Origin: Ferrovibrio sp036381655
Lineage (GTDB): Bacteria; Pseudomonadota; Alphaproteobacteria; Ferrovibrionales; Ferrovibrionaceae
DNA length: 64,000 nt
NCBI RefSeq assembly: GCF_036381655.1
Contig: NZ_DASVCJ010000065.1
Location: forward strand, 62,001 to 126,000
Direction of reading: 5' to 3'
The notes beneath the pieces were generated by a model. The model was not told where the DNA came from. It was given only the letters and a program-made list of their open reading frames with translations, and searched no databases. Within the stretch, counting starts at the first letter, position 1; every line of letters starts with the position of its first letter. Below, in pieces: positions 16,423 to 25,913 of this stretch. Made by a program: the position numbers and the translations under genes.

Positions 16423-18177
16423 ATGGCCGAAACTCTGTCCGACATTCTTATCGACACGATTCACCAATGGGGCGTGGAGGTCGTTTTCGGTCTGCCTGGC
16501 GATGGCATCAACGGCATCATGGAGGCGCTGCGCAAGCGCCAGGACAAGATCCGCTTCGTCCAGGTGCGGCATGAAGAGGCCGCAGCCTTTATGGCTTGCG
16601 GCTACGCCAAATGGACCGGCAAGCTCGGTTGCTGCCTCGCCACCTCCGGCCCCGGCGGCGTGCATCTGCTCAACGGGCTTTATGACGCCAAGATGGACGG
16701 CGTGCCGGTGCTGGCGATCACTGGCATGCAGTTTCACGACCTGATCCACACCCATACCCAGCAGGATGTCGAGCTCGACAAGCTTTTCACGGATGTCGCC
16801 GTCTACAACACCCGCGTGATGGGGCCGGCTCATATCGAGAATGCCGCCGATCTGGCTTGCCGCACTGCATTGTCCTATCGGGGCGTGGCGCATCTGACCG
16901 TGCCGGTCGACTGGCAGGAGGCCAAGTTCGATCCGGCGCAAACCTCCAAGCGCAATGTGCCCGGCCACAACTCCTCGAAAATGGTGCGTCGCTCGGGCGC
17001 GCCGGATCAGCATGACCTGCAGCGCGCCGCCGATATCCTCAATGCCGGCAAGAAAGTGATGATCCTGGCCGGCCGCGGCGCGATCGGCGCCGGGGAAGAG
17101 CTGGAACGGATCGCCGAACTGCTGGCCGCGCCGATTGGCAAGCCGCTGCTGGGCAAAATGGCGGTGCCGGATGACAGCCCCTATACGACTGGTTCGGTCG
17201 GCCTGCTCGGTACGGAACCGTCGCAGGAAGCCCTTGAAAATTGCGATACGCTGCTCATCGTCGGCAGCACCTTTCCCTATATCGAATACTATCCCAAGCC
17301 CGGCCAGGCGCGTTGCGTGCAGATCGACCTCGACCCGCAGCGGATCGGCTTGCGCTATCCGGTCGATGCCGGGCTGCTCGGCGACGCCAAGACAACGCTC
17401 GCCGCCCTGCTCCCCCTGCTGCGCCGTAACACCTCGCGCGACTTTCTCGACGATGCCAAGCTCGGCATGCAGAAGTGGCATAAACGCATGGAGGAGCGTG
17501 CCACCAGTCAGGCCAAGCCGATGAAGCCGCAGGTGGTTGCCCATGAGCTGGGCAAACGGTTACGCGACAATGCCGTATTCACCTCGGATTCGGGCACCAT
17601 CGCCACCTGGTATGCCCGGCACATGCCGGTCCGCCGTGGCCAGATGTGCACGCTGTCGGGCAACCTGGCGACCATGGCGAACGGCTTTCCTTATGCCATC
17701 GCCGCCCAGGTTGCCTATCCGGAACGCCAGGTGGTCGCCTTTGTCGGCGATGGCGGTTTCACCATGCTGATGGGTGAGTTCGCCACCTGCGTGAAATACA
17801 AGCTGCCGGTCAAGGTCGTGATCGTGAAAAACAACAGCCTCGGCCAGATCAAATGGGAGCAGATGGTCTTTCTCGGCAACCCGGAATTCGGCTGCGACCT
17901 GCAGCCGATCGATTTTGCGGCTTACGCGCGGGCCTGCGGCGGCAAAGGCTATACCATCGAAGATCCGGCCAGTTGCGGCGACATCCTTGAGCAGGCGCTG
18001 AACGATCCGGGACCGGCGATCATCGAGGCGGTGGTCGACCCGCATGAGCCGCCGATGCCGCCGAAGACCGACATGACCCAGGCCAAGCATTTCGCCGAGG
18101 CCCTGGCGCGCGGTACGCCGCATGCCGGCCGTATCGCCTTGACGGTGCTCTCCGACCGGGTACGCGAGCTGGTCTGA
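16423..18177 (+). CDS. Thiamine diphosphate-dependent enzyme, pyruvate oxidase/PoxB-like (584 aa)
   Basis: This is a three-domain ThDP enzyme of the acetolactate synthase/pyruvate oxidase superfamily. The N-terminal pyrimidine-binding domain carries 'VEVVFGLPGDGINGIMEAL' and the activating Glu in 'VRHEEAAAFMACGYAKWTG'. The middle domain ('KKVMILAGRGAIGAGEELER') may bind FAD. The C-terminal domain has the Mg-ThDP motif 'FVGDGGFTMLMGEF' through 'KNNSLGQIKWEQ'. It resembles quinone-dependent pyruvate dehydrogenase (decarboxylating to acetate) more than acetolactate synthase, but substrate choice is an inference. GGAGG lies before the ATG. The enolase-superfamily and FAD/Fe-S genes follow closely, suggesting one operon. 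Confidence 0.88.
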   Translation: MAETLSDILIDTIHQWGVEVVFGLPGDGINGIMEALRKRQDKIRFVQVRHEEAAAFMACGYAKWTGKLGCCLATSGPGGVHLLNGLYDAKMDGVPVLAITGMQFHDLIHTHTQQDVELDKLFTDVAVYNTRVMGPAHIENAADLACRTALSYRGVAHLTVPVDWQEAKFDPAQTSKRNVPGHNSSKMVRRSGAPDQHDLQRAADILNAGKKVMILAGRGAIGAGEELERIAELLAAPIGKPLLGKMAVPDDSPYTTGSVGLLGTEPSQEALENCDTLLIVGSTFPYIEYYPKPGQARCVQIDLDPQRIGLRYPVDAGLLGDAKTTLAALLPLLRRNTSRDFLDDAKLGMQKWHKRMEERATSQAKPMKPQVVAHELGKRLRDNAVFTSDSGTIATWYARHMPVRRGQMCTLSGNLATMANGFPYAIAAQVAYPERQVVAFVGDGGFTMLMGEFATCVKYKLPVKVVIVKNNSLGQIKWEQMVFLGNPEFGCDLQPIDFAAYARACGGKGYTIEDPASCGDILEQALNDPGPAIIEAVVDPHEPPMPPKTDMTQAKHFAEALARGTPHAGRIALTVLSDRVRELV

Positions 18178-18193
18178 TCGGGCGCGATGCGCC

Positions 18194-19273
18194 ATGCTCG
18201 ACAGCGTCGCCGCCCGCGCCTTCACCGTCCCGACCGACGCCCCGGAGGCGGACGGCACCCTGGAATGGACCGCGACGACCATCGTCGTGGTGCAGGCCCG
18301 CTGCCAAGGTCAGGTCGGATTGGGCTATACCTACACCGATCGTGCGGCGGCTGAACTGATCAATACCAAGCTCGCGGCCATCGCTGCCAACAGCGATCCG
18401 ATGGCGCCGGGCCGTAGCTGGGCGGCAATGGTCAGGGCGGTGCGCAACCTGGGCCGGCCTGGAATATGCGCCGCTGCGATTTCCGCTGTCGATGCCGCGC
18501 TTTGGGATCTCAAGGCACGGCTGCTCGACCTGCCGCTCGCCGTCTTGCTGGGGGTGCTGCACCAATCGGTGCCGATCTACGGCAGCGGCGGCTTCACTTC
18601 CTATTCAGCCGAGCAGCTAACGCAGCAGTTGCAGGGCTGGGCGCAATCCGGAATCCGGCAGGTGAAGATGAAAATCGGCAGCCACCCCGAACAGGATGGC
18701 GAGCGGGTGCGTCTTGCCCGCGAGGCGGTCGGGCCGGAGGTCGCGCTTTTTGTCGATGCCAACGGCGCCTATGACCGCAAGCAGGCGCTGGCGCAAGCCG
18801 AAATCTTTGCTGCGCAGAACGTGACCTGGTTCGAGGAGCCGGTCCCGTCCGATGATCTGGACGGTCTGCATCTGCTGCGCCAACAGGCGCCAGCCGGCAT
18901 GGACATCGCAGCAGGCGAGTACGGCTACGATGTGAACTATTTCCGCCGCATGCTGCACGCCGGAGCAGTCGACGTGCTGCAGGCGGACGCGACCCGCTGC
19001 GGTGGGGTTACCGGCTTCCTGCAGGCCGCCGCCCTGGCAGATGCGTTCTGCATCCCGCTTTCCGCGCATACCGCTCCCGCCCTGCATTTGCCGCTTTGTT
19101 GCGCCGCTGCGCGCTTGCGCCATCTGGAATATTTTCACGATCACGTCCGGATCGAACGGATGATCTTCGATGGCGCGCCGGTGCCGGATGGCGGCGCGCT
19201 GAAGCCCGATCTATCGCAGCCCGGCTTCGGCCTGGTTCTGCGCGAGGCCGATATGGAGGCCTTTGCGGTCTAG
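18194..19273 (+). CDS. Mandelate racemase/muconate lactonizing enzyme family protein (359 aa)
   Basis: This enolase-superfamily enzyme abstracts the alpha-proton of a carboxylate using Mg2+. The K-x-K base is in 'GIRQVKMKIG'. Metal ligands are in 'ALFVDANGAYDRKQAL' (Asp), 'VTWFEEPVPSDD' (Glu) and 'MDIAAGEYGYD' (Glu). The second base dyad is suggested by 'ADATRCGGVTGF' (Asp) and 'PLSAHTAPALHLP' (His). This pattern fits the mandelate-racemase subgroup, which includes sugar-acid dehydratases. The substrate is unknown; the neighbouring 2-hydroxyacid dehydrogenase suggests sugar-acid or hydroxyacid catabolism. The start is 16 bases after the ThDP-enzyme stop. Confidence 0.88.
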   Translation: MLDSVAARAFTVPTDAPEADGTLEWTATTIVVVQARCQGQVGLGYTYTDRAAAELINTKLAAIAANSDPMAPGRSWAAMVRAVRNLGRPGICAAAISAVDAALWDLKARLLDLPLAVLLGVLHQSVPIYGSGGFTSYSAEQLTQQLQGWAQSGIRQVKMKIGSHPEQDGERVRLAREAVGPEVALFVDANGAYDRKQALAQAEIFAAQNVTWFEEPVPSDDLDGLHLLRQQAPAGMDIAAGEYGYDVNYFRRMLHAGAVDVLQADATRCGGVTGFLQAAALADAFCIPLSAHTAPALHLPLCCAAARLRHLEYFHDHVRIERMIFDGAPVPDGGALKPDLSQPGFGLVLREADMEAFAV

Positions 19274-19282
19274 GAGGCGGAG

Positions 19283-22165
19283 ATGGCGGAATTCAACGAC
19301 GGGGCCCGCACACGGCTGGCCGCCGATCTGCAGAAGGCGATCGCCGGCAGCGTCGGCTTCGACAATGGCAGCCGCGCGCTTTATGCGACGGATAGCTCAA
19401 ATTACCGGCAAGTGCCCATCGGCGTGGTGCAGCCCCGCACCGTCGAGGACGTGATCGCGACTGTCGCGCTTTGTCGAAAATATGATGCCCCGCTCCTGCC
19501 GCGCGGCGGCGGCACCAGCCTGGCCGGCCAATGCTGCAATACGGCGGTGGTGATCGATATGTCGCGTCATCTGGACGCGGTGAAATCGATCGACTCCGCA
19601 CGGAAGACGGCGATCGTGGAGCCCGGCTGCGTGCTCGACGACCTGCGCGAGGCGGCGGAACGCCATCACCTCACCTTCGGCCCCGACCCCTCCACCCACG
19701 ACCACAACACCCTTGGCGGCATGATCGGCAACAATTCATGCGGCGTGCATTCGGTGATGTCCGGCCGCACGGCGGATAACGTGAACCGCCTGGAGATCCT
19801 GACCTATGACGGCCTGCGCATGTGGGTGGGGCCGACGCCAGACTCCGAGCTGGAGCAGATCATTGCAGCCGGCGGCCGCCGAGGCGAAATCTACGGCCGC
19901 CTGAAAAGCCTGCGCGACCGCTACGCCGAGTTCATCCGCGCCCGCTTTCCGAAAATTCCGCGCCGCGTCTCCGGCTACAATCTCGACGATCTGCTGCCGG
20001 AAAAGGGCTTCAACGTCGCGCGCGCCCTGGTCGGCTCGGAGGGCACTTGCGCCCTGGTGCTCGCGGCGGAGCTGCGCCTGGTGCATAGCCCACCCGGTCG
20101 CGCCCTGGCCGTGCTCGGCTACCCGGACGTCTTCAGTGCCGGCGATCATGTGCCGGACATCCTGCGCTACAAACCGCTGGGCCTGGAGGGTCTGGACGAC
20201 CGCTTGATCCGCTACATGCGCAAGAAACCGCTGCATGCCGAAGACCTGGGGCTTCTGCCGGAGGGCAATGGCTGGCTGCTGGTCGAGCTTGGCGGCGAAA
20301 GCCGTGAAGAGGCCGCCGAGAAGGTCAAGGCGCTGTGCGAGGATCTGGGCCGGCGGCCCGACGCTCCGCATATGAAGAGCTACACCAACATGGCCGACGA
20401 GGCGCGGCTGTGGGAAATCCGTAAATCCGGGCTGGGCGCCACCGCCTGGGTACCAGGCCAGCCGCCCACCTGGCCCGGTTGGGAAGATGCAGCCGTGTCG
20501 CCGGAGAAGGTCGGCCGCTATCTGCGCGACTTCCGCAAGCTGCTCGGGCGTTACGGATACGATTGCGCAATATACGGCCATTTCGGCGACGGCTGCATCC
20601 ATGTGCGCATTGATTTCGAGCTGACGAGCCAAGCCGGGATCGACAAATACCGCCGCTTCCTCGACGATGCCGCCGACCTGGTCGTGCAATATGGCGGGTC
20701 GCTGTCCGGCGAACATGGCGACGGCCAGGCACGCGGACCGCTGCTGAGCAAGATGTTCGGACCGGAGCTGATCCAGGCCTTCCAGGAATTCAAGGATATC
20801 TGGGATCCGGCCGGAAAGATGAATCCCGGCAAAATGCCGCAGCCGGCAGCGCCGGATGCCCACCTTCGCCTCGGCGCCGGTTTTCATCGCGACAAGCAGT
20901 CGACAGTTTTCCAGTTTCCTGCCGATGGCGGTGATTTCTCTCACGCCACGCTGCGCTGCGTCGGAGTGGGAGAATGCCGGCGGCATGGCGGCGGCGTGAT
21001 GTGTCCGAGCTACATGGCGACCCGCGAGGAGCAGCATTCCACCCGCGGCCGCGCCCGCCTGCTGTTCGAGATGCTGCAAGGCGATCCGCTGAATGGAGGT
21101 TGGCGCAGCGAAGCCGTGCGCAACGCACTCGACCTCTGCCTGGCCTGCAAGGGCTGCCGGCACGATTGCCCCGTCAATGTCGACATGGCGACTTACAAGG
21201 CGGAATTCTTCTCGCATTACTATGGCGGCCGGCTGCGCCCTCGCGCCGCCTGGTCGATGGGCCTGATCCATTGGTGGTGCCGCGCCGCCGGCGTGGCGCC
21301 CGGACTGGCCAATTTCATCGGCCAAACGCCCGGCGTCAGCCAGATCGCCAAATGGGCTGGTGACCTGGCGCCACAGCGGCGGGTTCCGCGCTTCTCCCGC
21401 GAACCTTTCCGCGAGCAGTTCCGCCGGCGCGGCTATCGCCGCAGCGGCGGCAATCGCGTGCTGCTCTGGCCCGACACGTTCAACAATTATTTCCACGCGG
21501 AAACGGCAATGTCCGCCACTGAAGCCCTGGGACGGGCCGGTTTCGAGGTCGTATTGCCCGAAAGAGTGCTCTGCTGCGCCCGCCCCCTCTACGCCTGGGG
21601 CATGCTTGATCTGGCGCGCCGGCAGCTTTCGCAAATTCTCGCAACGCTCGGCCCCGAGGTCGAGGCCGGCACGCCGCTGGTCGGCCTGGAGCCGGCCTGC
21701 ATGAGCGTCTTCCGCGACGAGATGCTCAACCTCTTCCCGGAAAACAAGACGGCGCGGAAGCTGGCCGAGAACAGCTTCTTGCTCGGCGATTTCCTGACGC
21801 GCAACGATTATCGGCCGCCCCGGCTTCGGCGCCGGGCCGTCGTACATACGCATTGCCATCATCGTTCGGTTCTCGGGCTTGCCGGCCAGCGGAAGATGCT
21901 GGATGCCCTCGGGCTCGACTATCGCATCCTGGATTCCGGCTGTTGCGGCATGGCTGGCTCTTTCGGCTTCGAGCGCGATCACTACGAAGTGGCCATGAAG
22001 ATCGGCGAACGTACTCTGCTGCCGGCGGTGCGGGCGCTCGACGACGATGTCCTCGTCATCGCCAACGGCTTCAGTTGCCGCGAGCAGATCGAACAGGGAA
22101 GCGTGCGCCGCACCCTGCACCTCGCCGAGGTCCTGCGCATGGCGCAACGCCAAAGCGCGTCCTAG
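19283..22165 (+). CDS. FAD-linked 2-hydroxyacid dehydrogenase fused to Fe-S/CCG domains (960 aa)
   Basis: This is a YdiJ-like fusion, of the D-2-hydroxyglutarate/D-lactate/glycolate dehydrogenase type. Residues about 1-520 form a vanillyl-alcohol-oxidase-type FAD domain ('LLPRGGGTSLAGQCCNTAVV', 'GSEGTCALVLAAEL', 'YGGSLSGEHGDGQARG'). A ferredoxin-like domain follows with 'CLACKGCRHDCPVN'. Two cysteine-rich CCG motifs close it ('VLCCARPLYAWGM' and 'DSGCCGMAGSFGFERDHYE'). Electrons probably pass from a D-2-hydroxyacid via FAD and Fe-S to quinone. AGGAGG lies before the ATG, nine bases after the enolase-family stop. Its TAG overlaps the stop of the convergent SDR on CTAG. Confidence 0.92.
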   Translation: MAEFNDGARTRLAADLQKAIAGSVGFDNGSRALYATDSSNYRQVPIGVVQPRTVEDVIATVALCRKYDAPLLPRGGGTSLAGQCCNTAVVIDMSRHLDAVKSIDSARKTAIVEPGCVLDDLREAAERHHLTFGPDPSTHDHNTLGGMIGNNSCGVHSVMSGRTADNVNRLEILTYDGLRMWVGPTPDSELEQIIAAGGRRGEIYGRLKSLRDRYAEFIRARFPKIPRRVSGYNLDDLLPEKGFNVARALVGSEGTCALVLAAELRLVHSPPGRALAVLGYPDVFSAGDHVPDILRYKPLGLEGLDDRLIRYMRKKPLHAEDLGLLPEGNGWLLVELGGESREEAAEKVKALCEDLGRRPDAPHMKSYTNMADEARLWEIRKSGLGATAWVPGQPPTWPGWEDAAVSPEKVGRYLRDFRKLLGRYGYDCAIYGHFGDGCIHVRIDFELTSQAGIDKYRRFLDDAADLVVQYGGSLSGEHGDGQARGPLLSKMFGPELIQAFQEFKDIWDPAGKMNPGKMPQPAAPDAHLRLGAGFHRDKQSTVFQFPADGGDFSHATLRCVGVGECRRHGGGVMCPSYMATREEQHSTRGRARLLFEMLQGDPLNGGWRSEAVRNALDLCLACKGCRHDCPVNVDMATYKAEFFSHYYGGRLRPRAAWSMGLIHWWCRAAGVAPGLANFIGQTPGVSQIAKWAGDLAPQRRVPRFSREPFREQFRRRGYRRSGGNRVLLWPDTFNNYFHAETAMSATEALGRAGFEVVLPERVLCCARPLYAWGMLDLARRQLSQILATLGPEVEAGTPLVGLEPACMSVFRDEMLNLFPENKTARKLAENSFLLGDFLTRNDYRPPRLRRRAVVHTHCHHRSVLGLAGQRKMLDALGLDYRILDSGCCGMAGSFGFERDHYEVAMKIGERTLLPAVRALDDDVLVIANGFSCREQIEQGSVRRTLHLAEVLRMAQRQSAS

Positions 22166-23157
22166 GAACGCCGGCCTCCAGACCGGCCACAAAGATGACC
22201 CAGGCCAAAGAACAGGCCGGCGCCGGCGGCAATGACTGCCAGACGCACCAGCTGCGCATCGAAGACAACCGCCGAAGGCGAGGATTCGTCGTCGAAACGG
22301 CCATGGGTGCGATGCAGATCCGTTACAGGCTGTTCGAGATTGTCGCGCCGTTCGGGCCGCACCGCCTTTTCGGTCTGCTGTTCGGCGAAGGCATTCTTGG
22401 CGAGATAGCGGTCCATCCATCCCGGCCAGACCATGTTCGCCAGGATGGAGGCCACCGTGACCCAGCCGACCCAATATTCGCGGCAGGGCCTGTTGGCGGC
22501 ATGGAAGATCGCCTCGGCCACCGCCTCGGGCTGCACCACCGGCGGCACGGGCCGTGGCCGGCGCGGCAGATGCGTCCGCGCCCAGTCGAATTGCGGCGTA
22601 TTGACCGCGGGAAGCTCGACGATGGTCAGCTTGACGCCGCTGCCTTCGCGCAGCAACTCGGTCCGCAAAGACCCCGTGAAGCCGCGGATCGCATGCTTGG
22701 CGCCGCAATAGGCGGCCTGCAGGGGAATGCCGCGATAGGCCAGGGCCGATCCGACCTGGACGATCACGCCGCGATTGCGGCGGCGCATGTAGGACAGGGC
22801 GGCCATCGTGCCATGGACATAGCCCAGATAGGTCACTTCGGTAACGCGGCGGAATTCTTCCGCAGTCATTTCGCTGAATGGCGAAAATACCGTCAACATC
22901 GCGTCGTTGATCCAGACGTCGATCGGCCCGAGATCCTGCTCTATGCGCTCGGCCGCCTGCGAGACGGCCGCCGCATCGGCGACATCCAGCGGCAGCGCCA
23001 GAGCCCTTGCGCCACGCCCCTCCACTTCCGCCTTTACTGTCTCCAATGCCGTCGCATCGCGGGCGATCAGGGCGATCTGCCGCCCCGGACGGGCGAAGCG
23101 ATGCGCGGTAGCGCGGCCGACCCCGGCTGCGGCGCCGGTAATGGCTATCGTCTTCAT
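22162..23157 (-). CDS. Short-chain dehydrogenase/reductase with C-terminal membrane segment (331 aa)
   Basis: This is a classical-type NAD(P)-dependent SDR. It has the nucleotide motif 'ITGAAAGVGRATAHRFA', an NNAG-equivalent ('VWINDAML') and the catalytic Ser and Tyr-x-x-x-Lys ('VIVQVGSALAYRGIPLQAAYCGAKHAIRG'). After the Rossmann core (about residue 240), a C-terminal extension ends in a hydrophobic helix ('LAVIAAGAGLFFGLGHLCG'), suggesting membrane attachment. The start at 23157 lies 10 bases after the PPC-domain gene stop, so the pair is likely co-transcribed. Substrate unknown. Its stop codon overlaps the convergent dehydrogenase stop. Confidence 0.87.
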   Translation of the reverse strand: MKTIAITGAAAGVGRATAHRFARPGRQIALIARDATALETVKAEVEGRGARALALPLDVADAAAVSQAAERIEQDLGPIDVWINDAMLTVFSPFSEMTAEEFRRVTEVTYLGYVHGTMAALSYMRRRNRGVIVQVGSALAYRGIPLQAAYCGAKHAIRGFTGSLRTELLREGSGVKLTIVELPAVNTPQFDWARTHLPRRPRPVPPVVQPEAVAEAIFHAANRPCREYWVGWVTVASILANMVWPGWMDRYLAKNAFAEQQTEKAVRPERRDNLEQPVTDLHRTHGRFDDESSPSAVVFDAQLVRLAVIAAGAGLFFGLGHLCGRSGGRRS

Positions 23158-23167
23158 GGCGGCACCC

Positions 23168-23614
23168 CTAGCTTTCATTGGGGCGGATCAATGCCAGGCC
23201 GGAACTCGGATCGACCTTCTTGCGCAAATGCGCCGGCGTCTCCGTGACGATGACCTCCAGGGTCGGCCGCACATGGCCCTCGGACAGATGCCCGGCCATC
23301 GCCGTGCCGTCACGCTTGCCGACCACGAGGTGGACATGCAGCGCCGGCTCTCCCGACGGAGCGAGCGCCACGTCGCCGATCATCGAAGCCACCTCGACCT
23401 GCTCATGGATCGGGATTTTCCGATAATCCTTCTTTTCCCAATCGAAATAGGCCAGCACGACATCGCTGAACGCGCCGATGCCGGTCAATTGCGCCGCCGA
23501 AAGGTCCTCCTGCCGCGCGAAAATCTGCAGAGCAGCCGTGACCTCCTCATCCTGCTCCAGAACCACGGCGAACGTGCGCTGTCCTTCCACCTGGTGCAAC
23601 AACCTGCTCTGCAT
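23168..23614 (-). CDS. PPC (DUF296) domain protein (148 aa)
   Basis: This is a PCC/DUF296-type protein, the domain that in plants fuses to AT-hooks and in bacteria is stand-alone and trimeric. It shows 'RTFAVVLEQDEEVTAALQIF', 'AQLTGIGAFSDVVLAYFDWE' and the metal-site-like 'LHVHLVVGKRDGTAMAGHLSEG'. 'RPTLEVIVTETPAHLRKK' follows. The length is typical. A GAGGAG site precedes the ATG. It is upstream of the SDR with a 10-base gap. The biochemical role of bacterial members is unsettled; DNA binding by this one is not implied because there is no AT-hook. Confidence 0.9.
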   Translation of the reverse strand: MQSRLLHQVEGQRTFAVVLEQDEEVTAALQIFARQEDLSAAQLTGIGAFSDVVLAYFDWEKKDYRKIPIHEQVEVASMIGDVALAPSGEPALHVHLVVGKRDGTAMAGHLSEGHVRPTLEVIVTETPAHLRKKVDPSSGLALIRPNES

Positions 23615-23725
23615 GGAACTTCTCCTCGGTAATGCGCCCGTTACAAAAACCTCACAGGCGGGACAGGGTTCCGAAGAAGATGGCGCAGAGGATCAGGCCG
23701 CGGGAGCGGTGATTTGCCCGGCGGC

Positions 23726-25330
23726 TCAGCTTGCAGCGACGACCTGGTCGCGCAGGCTGCGCTTCAGCAGCTTGCCGTTGGCATTGCGCGGCAGCGGCTC
23801 GTCCAGCAGGGTGAAGCTTTCCGGCACCTTGTAATCCGCCAGCCGCGTCGCACAGAAAGCCTGCAGCTCGGCGGCCGTCACATCGGCCTGTTTGCGGCTC
23901 ACGAAAGCATGCACCCGCTCGCCCAGGACCGGGCAGGGCTTGGCGACGACGGCACTTTCCAGCACGCCGGGATGATGGCTCAGCACATTCTCGACCTCGA
24001 CCGAGAAAATCTTGTAGCCGCCGCGGTTGATCATATCCTTGACGCGGTCGAACACCCGCACGAAGCCATCGGCATCGACCGAGCCGATATCGCCGGAATG
24101 CCAGAAGCCGGCGGTGAACGACTGCGCCGTCGCCTCGGGGTTGTTCCAATAGCCCTGCACCACCATGGGACCGCGAATCCAGATCTCGCCCGGCTCGCCA
24201 GGCGGCACTTCGCGGCCATCGGCATCCGCCACGATGACATCGACACAGGGCAATGCCAGGCCGACGCTGTCCGAATGGCCCGGCGTGAACCGGGCCGGCA
24301 TCATCGTGGTCGGCGAGGTTGTTTCGGTGGCGCCATAGGCATTCATCAGGCCAAGCTGCGGCAATTTCTCCGCCAGGGCGGCAATCGTCGCCTCCGGCAT
24401 CGGCGCGCCGCCATAGCCGCCGACCCGCCAGGTCGAGAGGTCGTAGCGGTCGAAATCCGGCTGCAGCAGACAGAGATTGTACATGGCCGGCACCATGATC
24501 GTGTGGGTCAGCCTTTCCCGTGCCGCCAGGCTCAGGAATTCCGCCGCCTTGAATTCCGGCATCATGATCACCGCACCGCCCGCGCACCAGGCAGTGATGA
24601 TCACCGCCATCACGCCCGTCACATGGCTTGCCGGCACCGCCAGCAGCGTGCGGTCCTGCGGCGTCAGGTCCATGCAGTAGCAGAAATGCAGAGCCGAATG
24701 CACGATGTTGACATGCGACAGCATCGCGCCCTTCGGCCGCCCGGTGGTGCCGGAAGTATAAAGGATCAGCGCGACCGCCTCTTCCGGCGGGTCCTTGAAT
24801 GGCGGCGCGGCTTGCCCCGACAGCAGGCTCTCGAACGGCTCGGAGCCGGCACATGCGCCGCCGACGGCATAGCGGCGCTTGAGGTGCGGCAGATCGGCAG
24901 CATCTGGCAGGCGCGATGCCAGCGTAGCCTCGTGAACCAGGGCGACAGCGCCGGCATAATCGAGAATATAGGCGATCTCCGGTGTCTGCAGACGCGTGCC
25001 GATGGGCACGGCAACGGCACCGAGGCGCAAGATCGCCAGCAGCGCGGTGACGAATTCGACGCGGTTGCCCAGCAGCATGCCGACCCGGTCGCCGCTGCTC
25101 ACGCCGGCTGAAGCCAGCCCCCCGGCAATCTCCTCAACGCGTTCGGCCAATGCGCCATAGGTCAGCCGTTCCGAACCGCAGACCAGCGCCTCGGCCTCGG
25201 GTCGTGCCGAAACCGTGGCGGCGAACATTGCATAGGTATGTGCCGGCCGGCCGGCGAAGCAGCGTACGACGCGATCACCAAACAGGACTTCATGCCGGAT
25301 GCGGATGTCAGGCTTCAGTTGCCACTGCAC
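23726..25330 (-). CDS. Acyl-CoA synthetase, AMP-forming (534 aa)
   Basis: This class I adenylate-forming enzyme activates a carboxylic acid to acyl-CoA via acyl-AMP. The P-loop-like motif is 'LILYTSGTTGRPKGAM'. 'LMNAYGATETTSP', 'SFTAGFWHSGDIG' (Asp) and 'RVFDRVKDMINRGGYKIFSVEVENVL' follow. The catalytic Lys is in 'LPRNANGKLLKRSLRD'. The frame is open to 25468 with an ATG at 25390, but the GTG at 25330 has a GGGAGA site six bases upstream, so it is preferred. It resembles long-chain fatty-acid or cyclohexanecarboxylate ligases; the substrate is not assigned. Confidence 0.9.
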   Translation of the reverse strand: MQWQLKPDIRIRHEVLFGDRVVRCFAGRPAHTYAMFAATVSARPEAEALVCGSERLTYGALAERVEEIAGGLASAGVSSGDRVGMLLGNRVEFVTALLAILRLGAVAVPIGTRLQTPEIAYILDYAGAVALVHEATLASRLPDAADLPHLKRRYAVGGACAGSEPFESLLSGQAAPPFKDPPEEAVALILYTSGTTGRPKGAMLSHVNIVHSALHFCYCMDLTPQDRTLLAVPASHVTGVMAVIITAWCAGGAVIMMPEFKAAEFLSLAARERLTHTIMVPAMYNLCLLQPDFDRYDLSTWRVGGYGGAPMPEATIAALAEKLPQLGLMNAYGATETTSPTTMMPARFTPGHSDSVGLALPCVDVIVADADGREVPPGEPGEIWIRGPMVVQGYWNNPEATAQSFTAGFWHSGDIGSVDADGFVRVFDRVKDMINRGGYKIFSVEVENVLSHHPGVLESAVVAKPCPVLGERVHAFVSRKQADVTAAELQAFCATRLADYKVPESFTLLDEPLPRNANGKLLKRSLRDQVVAAS

Positions 25331-25430
25331 GGTACGTCTCCCAGGCTCTGCTTTTCTGTGCGGATGCTGGACCGCTATGGGATCAGACATAGCCCGGGAG
25401 GGTCGTTTTGGAAACAGCCGATTCGCCTGA

Positions 25431-25913
25431 TCAATCGTCGTCGAGCCAGCCCTGCGCCGCACCCGCATGGCAGGCCTGGCAATTCGATTTCGTCACGACA
25501 TCGGGGGCCTGCCAGACCCGCGCCGGAAAGTCATGCTTGCGCAGAAAGGCCGGGTTCTCGGTGATCCGCCTGGGCTTGCCGGACGGCGCGACCCAACGCA
25601 TGAATTCGCGCAGACCCTGCCCACCCGGCGCATCCCCGGCATGAGTGACGAGATAGTCCTTGATATGAGCGGCCTGATCCATCGACAAGGAAGCATCCTC
25701 GCCGAAATGATCGCTCAGATCATCGAGCAATGCGGCCCAGGAGCGGGCCGGCAGAAGGCCGGGCGGAAAGGCCGTATGGCATTCCCCGCACGCCTTCTGG
25801 GTTGCGGCATCGGTCACCGGGGCGACGAACTTGCCTCCGGCATGCCCTGCGGTGCTGAAGATCAGCACAAGCAGGCCGAGAGCGCCTGGCATCCAGAACT
25901 GTCCCATCGTCAT
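25431..25913 (-). CDS. Diheme cytochrome c, DHC-like (160 aa)
   Basis: This is a periplasmic diheme cytochrome. Signal peptide: 'ALGLLVLIFSTAGHAGG'. Heme sites are CGECH (about residue 42) and CQACH (about residue 145), separated by a helical segment with 'HFGEDASLSMDQAAHIKDYL'. It matches the DHC family, which is the electron donor to the oxygen-binding SHP cytochrome in Rhodobacter and Shewanella. The ATG overlaps the SHP-like stop (ATGA), so the two are translationally coupled, with cytochrome b upstream in turn. It is the last gene of that operon. The C-terminus is acidic (GWLDDD). Confidence 0.92.
   Translation of the reverse strand: MTMGQFWMPGALGLLVLIFSTAGHAGGKFVAPVTDAATQKACGECHTAFPPGLLPARSWAALLDDLSDHFGEDASLSMDQAAHIKDYLVTHAGDAPGGQGLREFMRWVAPSGKPRRITENPAFLRKHDFPARVWQAPDVVTKSNCQACHAGAAQGWLDDD

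Noticed and set aside
19736..22708. 990-codon minus-strand open frame antisense to the FAD/Fe-S dehydrogenase
   Set aside because: Composition (Ala/Gly/Arg/His-rich, no domains) is typical of a GC-rich antisense shadow, and the plus-strand gene has full-length family motifs.
23714..25111. 465-codon plus-strand frame over the acyl-CoA synthetase
   Set aside because: Antisense shadow without family features.
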